Source: Aquanectria penicillioides (Eukaryota > Ascomycota > Sordariomycetes > Hypocreales > Nectriaceae). Taken from it: DNA of 64,000 nt. How positions within the stretch are numbered: position 1 is the first letter of the stretch; each line of letters begins with the position of its first letter. Both the position numbers and the translations under genes were made by a program. The notes under the pieces were generated by a model, which saw nothing but the letters and a program-made list of their open reading frames with translations, ran no database searches and was not told the DNA's origin. Below, piece by piece: positions 23,267 to 35,664 of this stretch. The stretch lies in the NCBI GenBank assembly GCA_003415625.1, contig PYIU01000010.1, forward strand, positions 434,001 to 498,000. The letters run 5' to 3'.

Positions 23267-24045
23267 ATGACTTCCCCGAAGAATATCGTCTTTGACGTCG
23301 TTGGCACATTGGTGTCCTACGAGCACCTCTTTGAGGCTATCGATGAGCGACTAGGGGAACGCCTCCGCGCTAGGGGTATTCAGCCTAAGCTTCTCGGGTG
23401 CTGCTGGCTGGAGGTGGCTGAGCGCGAGTACACCTACCTCTCCATGTCTGGACGCTACGTCGTTTTCTTCAAGGTCTTTGAGGCTTTGTTCTACCGCTGT
23501 CTGCATTACGCCGGCGTTAAAGAGCCGCGTTCGTTTGCAAGCCCCGACGATGTTGCCTATCTCATCGATGAGTGGAAGAAGCTAGCGCTTCGAGAGGGCG
23601 CAGCCGAGTGCATCAGCAAGCTCCGTGGAGCTGGCTTCACTGTCTATTGTTTCACAGCGGGAGATCTTGCTCGAGTGGGAGGCTACTTTTCTCGAGGAGG
23701 CGTTGACATGCCTGTCGAGAACCTCCTCTCTTGCGACTCTTCAGGCCTCGCAAAGCCAACCCCGGAAGCTTATAAGCCTATTCTGGAAAGACTCTCCGCC
23801 AATGGATGCACGCCTTGGTTTGCAGCTGCACACCTCTGGGATGCGTCGACCGCCCAGACTGTCGGGTAAGAATTAATTCCTATTCCCCCGCTTTCTTATC
23901 GGTAATCTAATTGAAACGCAGATTCAAGGCAGCTTACTGCACCGCACTAGAAGGTGAGGCTCTCCCTGACGTTTTTGGACAGATGGATATTGTTGCGGAC
24001 ACATTGCCCGATATGGCAGACAAGATCATCGCCACTTTTAAGTAA
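23267..24045 (+). CDS. HAD-superfamily hydrolase, haloacid dehalogenase type II-like
   Basis: Two exons (23267-23865 and 23922-24045) give 240 residues. HAD motif I is FDVVGTL (nucleophile Asp near residue 9). Motif II is FTAGD, the motif III Lys lies in LAKPTPEAY, and motif IV is AAHLWDAS, which closely resembles the HxWDxxGA of L-2-haloacid dehalogenases. A helical cap lies between motifs I and II. The family hydrolyses C-halogen or phosphate ester bonds. The fungal members are mostly uncharacterised, so dehalogenase activity is inferred from the type only. It is transcribed away from oxidase copy 2 over a shared promoter, suggesting a shared pathway. Likely cytosolic. Confidence 0.87.
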
Positions 24046-24605
24046 AAGGGAAGCATCAATTAAACTGGTTAAACATATAGAAGGTGTTATAATAAATTTG
24101 TCTTCTCCCCCAGATTCAATATCTCCACAATGCGGATTCATCCTCGTTTGCGCCAAGCGGGTCACCTTACGAGACCAGTAGATCTCAAAGCATGCGCACA
24201 CTTTTCGCTTTTGCATTCAAATTAGAGTCTGGGGCAATGTGGGCGGGTTATGGCCTAATTGGAGATGGTTCCTTGGCGAAAAAAAAAGGATGATGATGAG
24301 AAGAACAATAGCTGGTGCGTGAGTGGCGGCAAGCTCAGAAGCTATCATGAGTAAACCAAACTCATTCTTCTTGTGCCATGTAATCTAACTCAATATCAAT
24401 TAAGGCACAAAACACTAATTACAGCCATGTTCCTAGAAACAGCCTTCACCACAAACTCGCAGTAGTCCTGTCGCCCATCTTGCCAACTTCCGTCACGTCC
24501 CATATTGTGTTGCAAGCCAACCCAAAACCCATAAGCACTGGGTGTTCAGAGTAGCCCCGATAATACAAATTAGCAGGGCCGTGTTTTCTACACAACATGC
24601 GTAGT
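24046..24605. other. Convergent intergenic gap
   Basis: 560 bases between the HAD gene and the DHA1 transporter 3' end. No gene or repeat is supported. Confidence 0.5.
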
Positions 24606-26541
24606 TTAAACCGCCGCATCTCCAGCTAACTGCTCAGCAGCGGCGGCAGCTTCGGCAGCATATTTGCATCTTTGACGTATCGCAGGCCCATACTTCCACA
24701 GAACAAAGGGCATTGGCGTGCAAGCAAGAGCGAGGAATGCTGGTACTGAGCTAGCCCACTGCGTGCCCAGTTTATCGTACATTTGCTTTGTAAAGAGTGG
24801 AAATGCGGCGCCAAATAGCGATCGAAGTACTGCGTTGGCAGCTAGCACCGATGCAGCATAGATGGTGTAGGAGTCGACGAGATAACTGAAAACTGAGCTG
24901 AACACCAAGGTCATACCGAAGCCAAATGGAACACCTGCTGCTACTGGAGAGAACCAATGGATGGATTCATAACTTGACCTGTTTGGCCAACAGTCAGTCA
25001 AGCTTTGATAGGAGGAAAATGATACTTACCATGAAAACCAAAACATCCCTGCTGGGAGCGCGATGCCACCAATCATACTTCCTGGCAGTCGAAACTCCGG
25101 TGCATGACCATCCTTTGCTACCTTCTTGATGTACCAGCGGTTTATCAATGCAAGGACAGGAACAGCTGCAAACATGCCGACTGCAATACCAAGAAATGCG
25201 AGGCCTCCCACCCCAGGCGACCATCCCCGTTCGAGCTGAAAAACGACGGGATAAGCCCCGAATAAGAGGTATAGTGTTCCATATAGAATCGCGACGTATA
25301 TAGATAGAATCAAAACAATTGGTTCCATGAATAGGAGAATAAGTGGTCGATTGAGTGCTTCGTGAAGAATCTTGAGCGCCGATTTGTGTTGCCCTTTGAT
25401 CTCGAACTCTGTCTTGTAGACCTTTCCTTTCTTTTGTGAAAGGACTCTGGCGCGTTTTGCCAATAGTACTGGTGCGTAGGTCTCTGGGACAAGGATAATG
25501 CCCAGAAGCAACACTATTCCAGCAAGGAAAGCCATCAAGCCCATGACCTATTGTTGTCCGAATCAGCGACGTGAGTACCACTATGACAGTGCACGTGAGG
25601 ATCACTCACCCATCTCCAATTTGAAGCAGTTCCGAGAAATCCACCGATGAAAGGACCAAAAGTGGGACCCATTGCCAATGCAAGAGAGAATACAGCCATG
25701 GCAATACTCTGCTCGTTGGCGGTCCAGATATCTGAGATGACACCACCCGCGTTCGTGAGGATCGACGACCCACACGATCCAGCAAAGAATCTGAGCACCA
25801 AGAGCGTTGCAACTCCATTATCCGCCGTGCAAGCAGCACTGAATACAGTATAGGCTCCATAGCTTATGACGAAGATTATTTGACGGCCGTAGATTTCGGA
25901 CATTGGTGCCCAGAGCAGGGGACCGAGGGCGAATCCCAGGACAAAGAACGACACGCCTGCTGTCATCAAGGTTTGGCTGGCTTTGAAGTGTATCATAAGA
26001 TCGACCAATATTCCTGTAGCGGCTTGTTAATTGCAGTTGTCAATCAACCTGTGATATGAGGGAACTCACCAGTGTAAGCACTCGAGCTGAAAGCAACCCC
26101 GAAACAAGCAAGGGACGAGGTCATTGTGATTGTCCACAACATCCATTTCGGCCAGTTGAATGGGTTCCCAGAATCTCCTGGTATCCAAATGACGATGAAT
26201 GGATCCTCATCCGTTCCGCTTCCGCGGTATTGATAGTTCAATACCTGTTCATCAACACGAGCTTGATCGATGATCAATGTCCACAAGGACAATTGTCCTG
26301 CTCTGGGCTCCAGTGTTTCATCGTCGCTACTGGATACCACAGGCTCCTGAGTCCCCAAGTCCGAAGGGCGTTCTCCCTTTTCAATGTCTACTCCTTTGTG
26401 TTCGTTGACAGACATCTCTTCGGAACAGCCGTATTGAATCTGCGTTTTTGCGATTTCGTGCTGGGTAAGAATCATGAGACTGAGCCCGCTTTGGGCCATA
26501 CCGGGGAATACACCTTTATGTCTACCGATAGATTGAGTCAT
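24606..26541 (-). CDS. MFS transporter, DHA1 (FLU1/TPO-like) family
   Basis: Four exons, in transcription order 26541-26070, 26013-25610, 25547-25030 and 24978-24606, for 588 residues. A long acidic cytosolic N-tail (about 140 residues) leads into the first helix after [11 protein letters not shown]. The DHA1 signature appears as [10 protein letters not shown] (loop 2-3), and [21 protein letters not shown] covers helices 4-5 (the motif C region). [15 protein letters not shown] marks the central loop, and an Ala-rich tail ends the protein. Relatives export polyamines, mycophenolate, fluconazole and similar compounds by proton antiport at the plasma membrane. Position beside amine oxidases makes polyamine transport conceivable but unproven. 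The start may instead be the internal Met beginning MSVNEHKGV. Confidence 0.88.
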
Positions 26542-29500
26542 TTTCGATTGATCTGATCGGAAAGGAGACCGGGGCTATGAGACAGGGACCATGGGTATCA
26601 TCTCCATGTCTCAACACAGGGATTTACACATCGAACCAAGGTTAAAGACAAGGCCTGCCACTCTTGAATCAGCTCATTTAACGGCTTTGTCGGCATAAAC
26701 TCGTAATCTGAATGGTCCATCTTGTCAGTCGACAAGAGATGTGCCACACATTTTTACACTTGGGCTGAGGGAGCCAGGGTTCAGAAGTCAGCCTCATCTG
26801 CCTCGTCGACAAAAATACATACCTTCAGCACACGGCTCAAGTTTCCTTCTGGCCAGAAAAACCAGGGACTCTTTTTAATTTGACTTCTTTTCTAATCTCC
26901 GGCATGCGTATTACTAAGTACAGCTTCACTCTCGTCTCTGATTAAGCGAGGCCCTTCTTGACTCCATAGCCATGCAGTGATCGGCAGACAGTGAAATTAG
27001 CTGTACTCCACGCACATACATACATGGCCAGGTGGTTGCTCAAGCTTCATGTCGCCTATCTCGCCTCCATGGTCGCGGTGAAGAGTACTCCGATATGATT
27101 TGCTCACGCCTAACCGAATGACGATACAGATTCCTCGTGGTTGTATCTTAGCCGATCTGGCCCAATCTTTGGTGTCAAGTGCAGATGGAAGATACCCCAT
27201 CTTCCGAACAAGGATTTTGCAAAAGGTCATGTTCGTAACTTTCGGGCAACTTGGGTGCACAGATGTCGTTTTAATAAACATGCACGGCGGGCCAAACTCC
27301 GGTGTGGCTGACCGTTCCATCACTGAAGTTTTTATCGTAATGTCCGGCGTCACTGATTACACTGCCTCAGAGTCAAGGGCTACTGGTAATAATGAGTTCA
27401 TTTCGGCTTCAATATCGGCACCTCCGGTGAAAGTAAGAGCCATATTCAGCCAAGGGTGGTCAGTTGAGCTTAATAGACGCCGCGGCTGCGCCATTGAAGT
27501 TGATGAAAATGACATCTTGGGCGATGATGGTTGGTAATTACCCTAGTTACTTCAGCCTTCAGCATTTTCGGCGATAGGACCCTTGCTCGCAGAATGTAAC
27601 CCAATTCGGGTTGCCTCAACAGCCGTCGCGGCCGCACTACTGAGTGATATAGCAGCCTACTTTGCCACTGGTTGGCAAGGGTAACAGTCGATTCCGGAAG
27701 TGGTATTTTCGGCGACGCGGTGTTGTGCTCAACTAAATTCATATGCATCCCAGCCCTCCGGCTGTGGAGATCTGACAACCACACCACCAGGACTCGGAAA
27801 GACGGGCGGTAGTGGTCCAAGAAACTTAGCAGGGAGCTTCCTACACCGCTGAGGCCATCTAGCCGATGCTGACTGGCTGAAAACCTCACTTGTTAGCACT
27901 GCAACCGAAACCGAAACCTAAAGATTAACCTTGACTAGCAAGGCGACGTGCCTGGTCACAAGGAGAATCCTAGAATCCTTGTCTCCTTCTACAACTAACT
28001 CTACACCACAGGCTTCTAATCTAAACATTCCCAATTCTCCAACTGCTATGCTTCAGTTCAAAGCCATCTGAAGCGGTACAATTTTGATCATCACTTGGGT
28101 GGTTGGCTTCTCTGGAATTCTCAAGTACGTCATAAATCTCCATATGATTACTACGGCTTCAGGTAGCTCTAATAGTATTGCGAATAACTTCACCGGAAAC
28201 CCCCAGCAATCCCAATGCTGTTGGAGACTTGCTGCGAATGCTCTTGGCTGTTGCATGACAGCCTGGATGCGTCAACGATCCAGATTCCCCAGTGGTGTCT
28301 AAGATTCCACTAGACATAAATATGCACTGCTTACTTATTGATTGAGAATCACTTGCATAACGAAGATGTCAAAATATAATGCACTAAGCGTACATGGTAT
28401 TATATCATCGAATCTATTATGTTTGTCATTTGTCTAGTATTCTCTTTTTTCGAATACTTTTTCTTTGAGATCTCTATTCAGTTATGTCCTTACTATGCCT
28501 TTGTAGTGTTGGTTACATGGGTATCCTTGGCAACCAACTTCGAGCACGAAAGATCGACGTGTCAACAAATGAAATTTATCGCCCTTATATAAGACCGATT
28601 TTTTAGAGCAAATTTCTTGAATGTTATCGTAAGGTTTAGTCGCCGAAATTCTGACTACATGTATCTCTTCAAGACCCTGGCTATAATCAGCAACTACCCT
28701 AGACCAAATATTGTATCGCTATCCACCGTGGCTGTGAGATTGGTACAATGGCTGATGATAAAATTTCCGAATTTCCAAACCTAAAAGCTTCTTCAATCCT
28801 TTTTCTTTGCGTTCTGGTCAAAAAGGCCTTGCCTCCATGACGGTGACTACCGGTAGTAAGAGGTTCATCTACCAACTTGTTAGTATCACCTCGTTGTTGC
28901 ACTACGTCATACTCTCACGGCACAATGAGGTTCTAATTCACACTGCTTTGCATGCATATGACTTCCGTGCTTTTGGAGCGATATGATTGGTACACATTCT
29001 CGACCCGAGTTTCCGACAACCCCGATGATGCTGAATGGCTGAAGCGAGAGAGCTAGTCAATTTGCCCCCTCGTTACCCCAAGAAACAGAGCCTAGTCTGG
29101 TCAAAGCGCGGGGTGTGTGGAGAAGAATATGTTCATTATTATTCCCGGAAATACAATTCGGATCTAAAATCTGGGGAGTCATTGATATTTCTAAGAATAA
29201 TGTTGGGCCGAGTGGTTTCTGTAATGTCACGGGAATTGCAATGCGCGGATGGATCATGCCGTGGTTTAGGATAGAGTCGGATTAGGTCAAATGTCACGCT
29301 GTTCGCAATAGTAATGCTGAAACTAACAGCATGAATTGCACCTAATATACGGATACCTCCTCATCATGGCCTAGTAATATTGGGAAGAAATGGGCAACTG
29401 CCGTGTCTATCGGGCGCTATTGACAGCTTTCATCAACATGTTGTAGACCCGGCGCCACCAGAAACACTTCATTTCGGGAAAGTCGGATCGGGATCGGGAC

Positions 29501-29719
29501 TTTTTAACTAGTGCCGACATTTAAGCCGAGCCGACTTCCGGCTGATCCGGGACCTATGATTGGCTACAACTGCCAAGATTCATCAGTCCAAACGTAGACG
29601 ACCAGTTTGTAATGGAGATTCAGCGGCAATGAACGGTGTATAAAGAATTGGGTTGGAAGGACTAAGATGAGACTATTCGGACTCATTGTAATTCCATCCT
29701 TCAATCTCACAGCTCCAAA
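26542..29719. other. Long gene-poor stretch
   Basis: 3.2 kb without a gene I can support. Frames of up to 145 codons (for example 27100-27537 + and 27470-27889 -) lack recognisable motifs and overlap each other antisense. The part around 28300-28680 is AT-rich. No terminal repeats or transposase remnants were noticed. Confidence 0.5.
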
Positions 29720-31124
29720 ATGGGATCGACACAAACTCTCGACTACGCCATCATTGGCGGTGGCATTGCCGGATTGACACTGGCCATTGCCCTTCACCAC
29801 CGCGGCGTCAGGGTCAAGATTTTTGAACAAGCTCCTAAATTTGGAGAAATTGGAGCTGGTGTATCTTTCACTCCCAATGCGGTTCAAGCCATGAAAGTAT
29901 GCCACCCAGGCGTCTATGAAGCCTTCGAGAAGGTTTGCACGCGAAACCTTTGGCCTTCAAAGCAGAAGGTCTGGTTTGACTACTACGACGGCGACACCAA
30001 GAACGTTGATGCCAAATCTCAGAAGCCTCTGTTCTCAATTAGCAATAACCTTGGTCAAAATGGTGTTCATCGCGCGCACTTTCTTGACGAGCTCGTGAAG
30101 CTGGTGCCTTCAGATCTGGCATCTTTTGGAAGGCGGCTGGACCGGTTTGAGCAGAACGAGAACGGAACATACACACTTTTCTTCTTTGACGGGTCAACGG
30201 CCAAGACCGATGCCATTCTCGCCTGTGATGGTATCAAGTCCAGGGTTCGCCAGTGCCTTTTCGGTGCTGATCACCCCTGCGCGTTCCCGTCATACTCGCA
30301 CAAGTACGCGTATCGAGCCTTGGTACCAATGGACGATGCCGTCGAAGCCATCGGGCAAGAAAAGGCACAAAATGCTGGAATGCATGTGAGTATAACCGAA
30401 AAACGGTGAAAAGCTGACAATCAAACTAACGTTGGAGAAGATGGGCAGAGGGGGACATGTTTTGACATTTCCCGTCAACCACGGGCAAACCCTGAACGTT
30501 GTCGGTTTTCACACTACGAAAGACGACTGGCCCGATCATTCGAGGTTGACAGCCCCAGCTACTCGTCAAGATGCACTCCGAGATTTTGCAGGGTTCGGCC
30601 AGACCATCACAAGGCTGCTGCAACTGGCGAAACCAGAGCTCGAGATTGTAAGCATTCAAATTCGTCAACGTGAAGCTAACATGTTAACCATGGTTAAATA
30701 GTGGGCCATCTTCGACTTGGGTGACAATCCACCTCCCACATTCGCCAAAGGACGCGTTTGCCTTGTCGGTGATGCTGCACATGCGACATCACCGCATCAC
30801 GGCGCCGGTGCAGGCCTTTGCATCGAAGACGCCGCCGTGCTTGCCTCTCTTCTATCACACGAGAAGGTAGTTAGCGGAAGGGAGATTGAACGCGCTCTCG
30901 AAGTATACGATGCCGTGCGACGAGAGCGTGGTGCTTGGTTGGTGCAGAGCAGCAGACACATCGGAAACACGTACGAGTGGTTGGCTGAGGGCATCGAGAA
31001 TGACTTTGAAAAGATCGAAAAAGAAATTAATTACCGCAACGGATTGATTGCGAATGTGGACGTAGAAGGGATGTGCAGGGAGGCCGAGGCTGAACTGGTG
31101 AAGCGATGCATAGGCAACAACTAA
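29720..31124 (+). CDS. FAD-dependent aromatic monooxygenase, salicylate hydroxylase-like
   Basis: Three exons (29720-30385, 30441-30647 and 30702-31124) give 431 residues, all introns in phase 0. The GxGxxG motif is IIGGGIAGLTLA (residues ~11-22). The DG motif appears as ILACDGIKSRVR, and the FAD-ribityl GD motif as GRVCLVGDAAHATSPHHGAG. These three define class A flavoprotein hydroxylases. Overall length and the GVSFTPNAVQAM segment fit salicylate/6-hydroxynicotinate-type enzymes, which hydroxylate an aromatic acid (often with decarboxylation) using NAD(P)H and O2. It is probably cytosolic. It converges on a Zn2Cys6 regulator 170 bases downstream, with a secreted epoxide hydrolase beyond, a plausible small catabolic group. 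Exact substrate unknown. Confidence 0.88.
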
Positions 31125-31294
31125 GAGGATCCATCCCGGTGTCACAATGGAACGGTTACAAATTTGTATAAAATAGACAGCATGCATTATTGTAGCGGTT
31201 TTATAACTCGCTTTATCTCCGGCCTTTAGTAGTACAGATATGGTCCCTTGTCTATTTATATTTCCCCATCATCGACCATATTTCGTTTGCTCCG

Positions 31295-33675
31295 TCATGA
31301 TAAGTTAGGTTGCGATTGAAACAACTCTAGCCAACCCAAATCTGCCGAATGTGAGCTCAAATACAACTCTGGAAAGCCGTCGACTGCAAACGGCTCTGTA
31401 CTGTCGGTGCCAAACATGTCGCTGAAGTCCAACTGTGGTAGAATGTCCATTGTCCCGCCGGCGAGTTCGGTCGAATCAGATTGCATTGGGCATCTGTTCG
31501 GGATATCTATGTGAAACATTGTTAGTAATCTTAATGTATCATAAAGCCAAGTTATTTCACACCTGAAACTTCAAGGTTTTGGAAAATGCGTCCCTGGACT
31601 GTCTTTAGAGAAACGATTGCGTGAGAAGCTGACTGCACACGGTCTTTATAGTGTTCAAGAATTGACAGACATTGATCCCAATGGATTTGGAAATCAGGAT
31701 CTGTGGATTGGATATCCAGCATGTCGCATTTCAACGAAGCCAGTAGAACAATTGCCGACGAGAATGTAACTGAATCGAACATGTTAGTCACGACATGTCA
31801 TGATTGGCGAACCACTTACAATACACAGCATGCCAAGATGAACTGCGGTATGGTGTCCCAAGATCTGCATGTAGTGTATCGATTAGACGATATGCTGTCT
31901 GTAAACATAGATCACAACACTGTCTTATTATCGCGTTGGTCAGTAGCGGCTGTCCAATTCCATCCAATGACGTTGATGATCCACTATCTTCTATTGATGC
32001 AGTTGACAAAAGAAGTGGGCGAAGTAATAGCAAACGTGTAAGCAAGAATCTAGGTGTAACGGTCAACAGTATGCATTAAAGCTGGGGCAATAGTCTCATA
32101 CCTGCAATCAAGGACGCGTTTTTGTAATTTGACTTGGTTTGCTCGTGCATTGATTTGACTTTCCTGCGTCGAGGTGCGAAGGTACTCTGGGACGGCGGCA
32201 GAGAACTCGTCGAGTTGGCGATTGAGGCCCAATACTTGCATGACAAGATCTTCTCTATTGTCTGCGGTCACGTCCTGGTCACGGGCTCGTGCTGCGGGCT
32301 CATTCTTGGATAGAAATTCCAACACCTTCTCGAGCAACTCCAAGAGGGTGCACGAAGAGACAAAGAGGCCAAGACAAGAAGGGATGTCAAGAGGTTGCAC
32401 CCCTTCGTCGTGTTCGCTAAGATATTCATCGTCGATCATGGCAGGCAATGGGACCGCGTTGGCCCTGTGAATCATGGTGGGACGGCCGAAAGTCATGGCA
32501 AGTAGGCTAAGCGATCAGCTTCCGATAGCCAACCTCCATGCGAGATGCTGCTTACCGATCTAAGTTTATGCAGGTATGCCAAATGCGTATTCGCATCTCT
32601 CGTTCCAGCTGAGACGTTGTCTTACGAGAAGTTGGTTCTATATGCAAACCGAGTCCCTGTGCCACGCGAATAGCTAGGCCTACCGAGTTCCAACAACGAT
32701 TGGCATGGCTGGTCGATTGGAGGAATACACCGGTCAAGACCAGCATCTGGACTAGTTGAAGAGATGCAGAGTCGAGAATATCGAAATTGGACGATTGCCG
32801 GGACCGTTGGTAAAACTCGTCGGCTATGGATGCCTTCTCGGCGTCGGGGATAGAAAGGCTGAATTTACAGCCTAGTGCAAACACGAGGTTAAGCGTGGAT
32901 ACAAATATGATGTTTTCCGGTTCGGATCTCGCGGATTGACCCTCATTGTTAACGCCCTCAGCTGCCCAGAACGCTCGGTACTGTTGAAGAAAGGTAACTT
33001 TGTGCAGGACTGGAAACATGGGGTGGATGAATTCCCAGTAACATGACAGAAAGTCGTCGGCGCTGCGCCGTCGAGGCAGGACCGCCGTATCGTGGTTTCG
33101 TTCAGGAATCCGATCTGGGATGTGCGATGGTTTGAGGCTGCGAGTTGGCTGCTGGGAAGTATCCTGGTCAACGGCGCTGGATAATATCTGTCGAAGAAAC
33201 GCCACGGTTGACGATGCTCCGTAGATGGCATTGTCATTGCGTCCGGCGAATATTGCAAGGCCATCGCTCTGCGTTGAAGACCAGGGTTGACAAGACGAAT
33301 CGTCGTTGTCATTCGCGTAGTCGCCATCTCCGTCCAGTTCCGGCCGTGGCGCTCTTGACGACCTCGTCGTGGCCGTGCTGCCAACCTGGGGCAGATCTGA
33401 CTCCGGAGTGGGCGGCATCAGTTGGCGACGACGACGGAATCCTCTCGAGTATTCGCAATTCCCCCAACCCCGCGACCCTCACAAGCCTGGCAGACAGGAC
33501 GACGCCCATCACAGCGAGTTTTGCGATCTCGACAAGCATCGCAGGCTTCGGATACGCGGCGGCGTTTGCGTGGGGATCCGTCACGGTCATCATCTCCAGA
33601 AGCAGAAGCAAACATAGACACGTCCACGCCCATCAAGCTGGGCAGCCGGTCCCACGATGGCAGCAGCCGGCGCAT
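31295..33675 (-). CDS. Zn2Cys6 transcription factor with an apparent frameshift in the zinc cluster
   Basis: Exons in transcription order: 33675-32556, 32506-32102, 32049-31820, 31769-31563 and 31506-31295. They total 2174 bases, one short of a frame-consistent 2175 (724 residues). The zinc cluster starts CDACRDRKTRCDGRRPVCQAC. The frame then runs into a stop, while the next frame supplies the missing sixth Cys and basic linker (NCEYSRGFRRRR) before MPPTPESD. A single lost base in the G run (C5 on the + strand at 33461-33465) explains it. The middle region (FLSCYWEFIHPMFPVLHK, GLGLHIEP, RIWHTCINLDR) is the fungal-specific transcription factor domain. No other lesion is seen, so this is either a fresh null allele or an indel error. 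It may regulate the neighbouring monooxygenase or epoxide hydrolase. Confidence 0.83.
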
Positions 33676-34273
33676 GACTGCGTGCCCGATCCTCTCCGCG
33701 AGGTCTTACAGATTGGGAAAATGTTTGTATAAGTTGAAAATGAAGTGTGCGGGGTAGACGCCAATGGTTTGTTATTTGCTGGTGCTCTGTGAGGCGGCGT
33801 CGACTAGCCAAATCGATCCTCCAACGCCAGGACCCACAGTCTGAGATTATAGCCGTGATGACGTTTTCTGTGGACAGATAAAACGCACGTAGAATGGATT
33901 CTATTTTTTATTTACTTTACTCATATTGATCATTGAGAAGCTGGTGCACTTGATGAGACAGTGTCAGCATTGGCGAATATTTATCTAGCCTCGCTTGCTG
34001 GTGTGTAGTCAAGCATTCCAAAAAACAGGCTTGTCATTGTCTAGGGTGTCCTAATTGTAATGATTTAAGACTATGGTCTTGTATTCGCCGCCTTTCAGTT
34101 TCAATGCGAATTTGCCAAAATACCTTGGAGAATCTTAGGAATCGCTACGTTCCGGCCATGCCAACTTTGCCTTCCTGACACCCGGGGTTCTCAACTCAAC
34201 GAGTCGTCGGTGCATTGCGGCCGATTGTGATGGCTTCCAATTTCCTCTGTCCCGTCCCATCCGCAACAGACAC
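33676..34273. other. Upstream region of the Zn2Cys6 gene
   Basis: About 600 bases between the regulator start and the 3' end of the epoxide hydrolase gene. It holds the regulator's promoter. No extra gene is seen. Confidence 0.5.
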
Positions 34274-35664
34274 TCAGAGCTCTCCAGTAGCAAGTCCGTT
34301 GAAGAAGTAGCGGATGTCTTGAACCCAAGCCTCGGGTCGATTATTCGCCGGGAAATGGCCGCCAGTTTTATGCACAGACACGTAGGAGACATTCACAAGG
34401 CGTTCCATCCAGTCTCGCGGCTGCAACATGTTGAGTAAGTGATAGATACGGGAACAGGAAATAGAAGACTGAGCATACCACATAATTAAAATTTCCAATA
34501 CTTTTGACCGTATTCATTCCCCATTGTGAGACTCCCGTTGGGATCGTCGTCTTGGGGTAGTTTTGAGCTGCTGGCTGCGACTTTGTCAACGACTTGTCAT
34601 GTGCAGTCCTGGACATCGCAACTTACACTGAAGAATTCTTTGTACGCCCTCATGTTCCCCCATGTGCCCTGAATCCAAAGCATCATGGCATCCGTGATGA
34701 GCTCCTTGGATGTGTAAGCGTACCCGTCAGAAATAGGGTGCATTAGCTGCCAAATCCACCCGGCGAAGCCAACAGGCGTGTCGGACATTGCCTGACCAAG
34801 TGCGAGGGGCGCTTGAGACTGGACCGTCGAGTAGCTCGAGCGCTCATTGAACCACGTAAGCATCGACGAGATGAAAGCATTTTCCTCAGGCGTAGTTTGA
34901 TTGTTGGCGTATCTTTCAAGGTCGGTCGTGTTGGGCTCAAGAAGGAAGAAATCGCAGAAGTGGCCGATGACACTGTCCGGCACGATGTGCGACATCCACA
35001 TGGCCACCATCCAGCCGAGGTCGGTGCTGGCAACACCGTACTTTTCGTAACCCAACGTCTTCATGAGATCATCAAACACATAGCCCATCTCACTCGGCCC
35101 CAACCCCGAGAAGGTCGGCGCGGGACTGAAGCCAAAACCGGGCAGGTCGGGGGCCACGATGTGAAAGCTAACATTCTTTGAGCTGGGGGGCGACACTAGT
35201 GGTTTAATCACTTTGGACCATTCCAGATGACTAGAGGGCCAGCCGTGCAACAAGAGCAACGGGATGGCGTTGGGATCAGCCGATCGCTCGTGAACAAAGT
35301 GGAGCGGAACGGAGTGGTTAAACTCCGAGGGTCCCGGGATGGTGACGGCGTAGTGAGAAAAGTTGGCGTTGATCTCATCTTGAACCTGAAACCAGTCATA
35401 GTTATGAGCCCAATCCTTGGCGAGCTTTACCATGTTATCATGTGGGGGCCCTTCAATCCACTCATTGTTGCTGTCATCTTGAAGGTCGGGCGATGGCCGG
35501 TACAGCTTGGCCTTGAGTAGTGTTTGCTCGATAAATGTCTTCTCGACTGAAATGTTAAACGGAACTGGTTCTAATGCTTCGTATGGAAACTTGAAGTTTA
35601 AAGGGCTGGCCCTGGCAAGGAGGGAAGTCCAGCTAACCTGGATCAACAGCTGTCGCAACTTCAT
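34274..35664 (-). CDS. Secreted epoxide hydrolase (alpha/beta fold, EHN domain)
   Basis: Three exons, in transcription order 35664-34627, 34580-34479 and 34420-34274, for 428 residues. The start at MKLRQLLIQVSW is chosen because it opens a signal peptide ending around ARAS; an upstream in-frame ATG at 35688 would add eight residues. The N-terminal EHN segment (PFNISVEKTFIEQTLLKAKL) precedes the alpha/beta core. Key features are HGWPSS (oxyanion), the DLPGFGFSP turn, nucleophile Asp in STDLGWM (family GGDWG) and the catalytic His in HKTGGHFPANNRPEAW. The family opens epoxides to vicinal diols, and fungal secreted members act on plant or lipid epoxides. Several NxT/S sites fit secretion. It is upstream of, and codirectional with, the Zn2Cys6 gene. 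Confidence 0.88.

Noticed and set aside
27100..27537. 145-codon plus-strand frame in the 3 kb gap
   Set aside because: No recognisable family, overlapping antisense frame of the same length, and no neighbouring exons that join.
33418..33500. An intron inside the zinc cluster of the 33 kb regulator
   Set aside because: No GT-AG pair of workable length joins the two halves while keeping the sixth Cys and the basic linker; a one-base slip explains everything.
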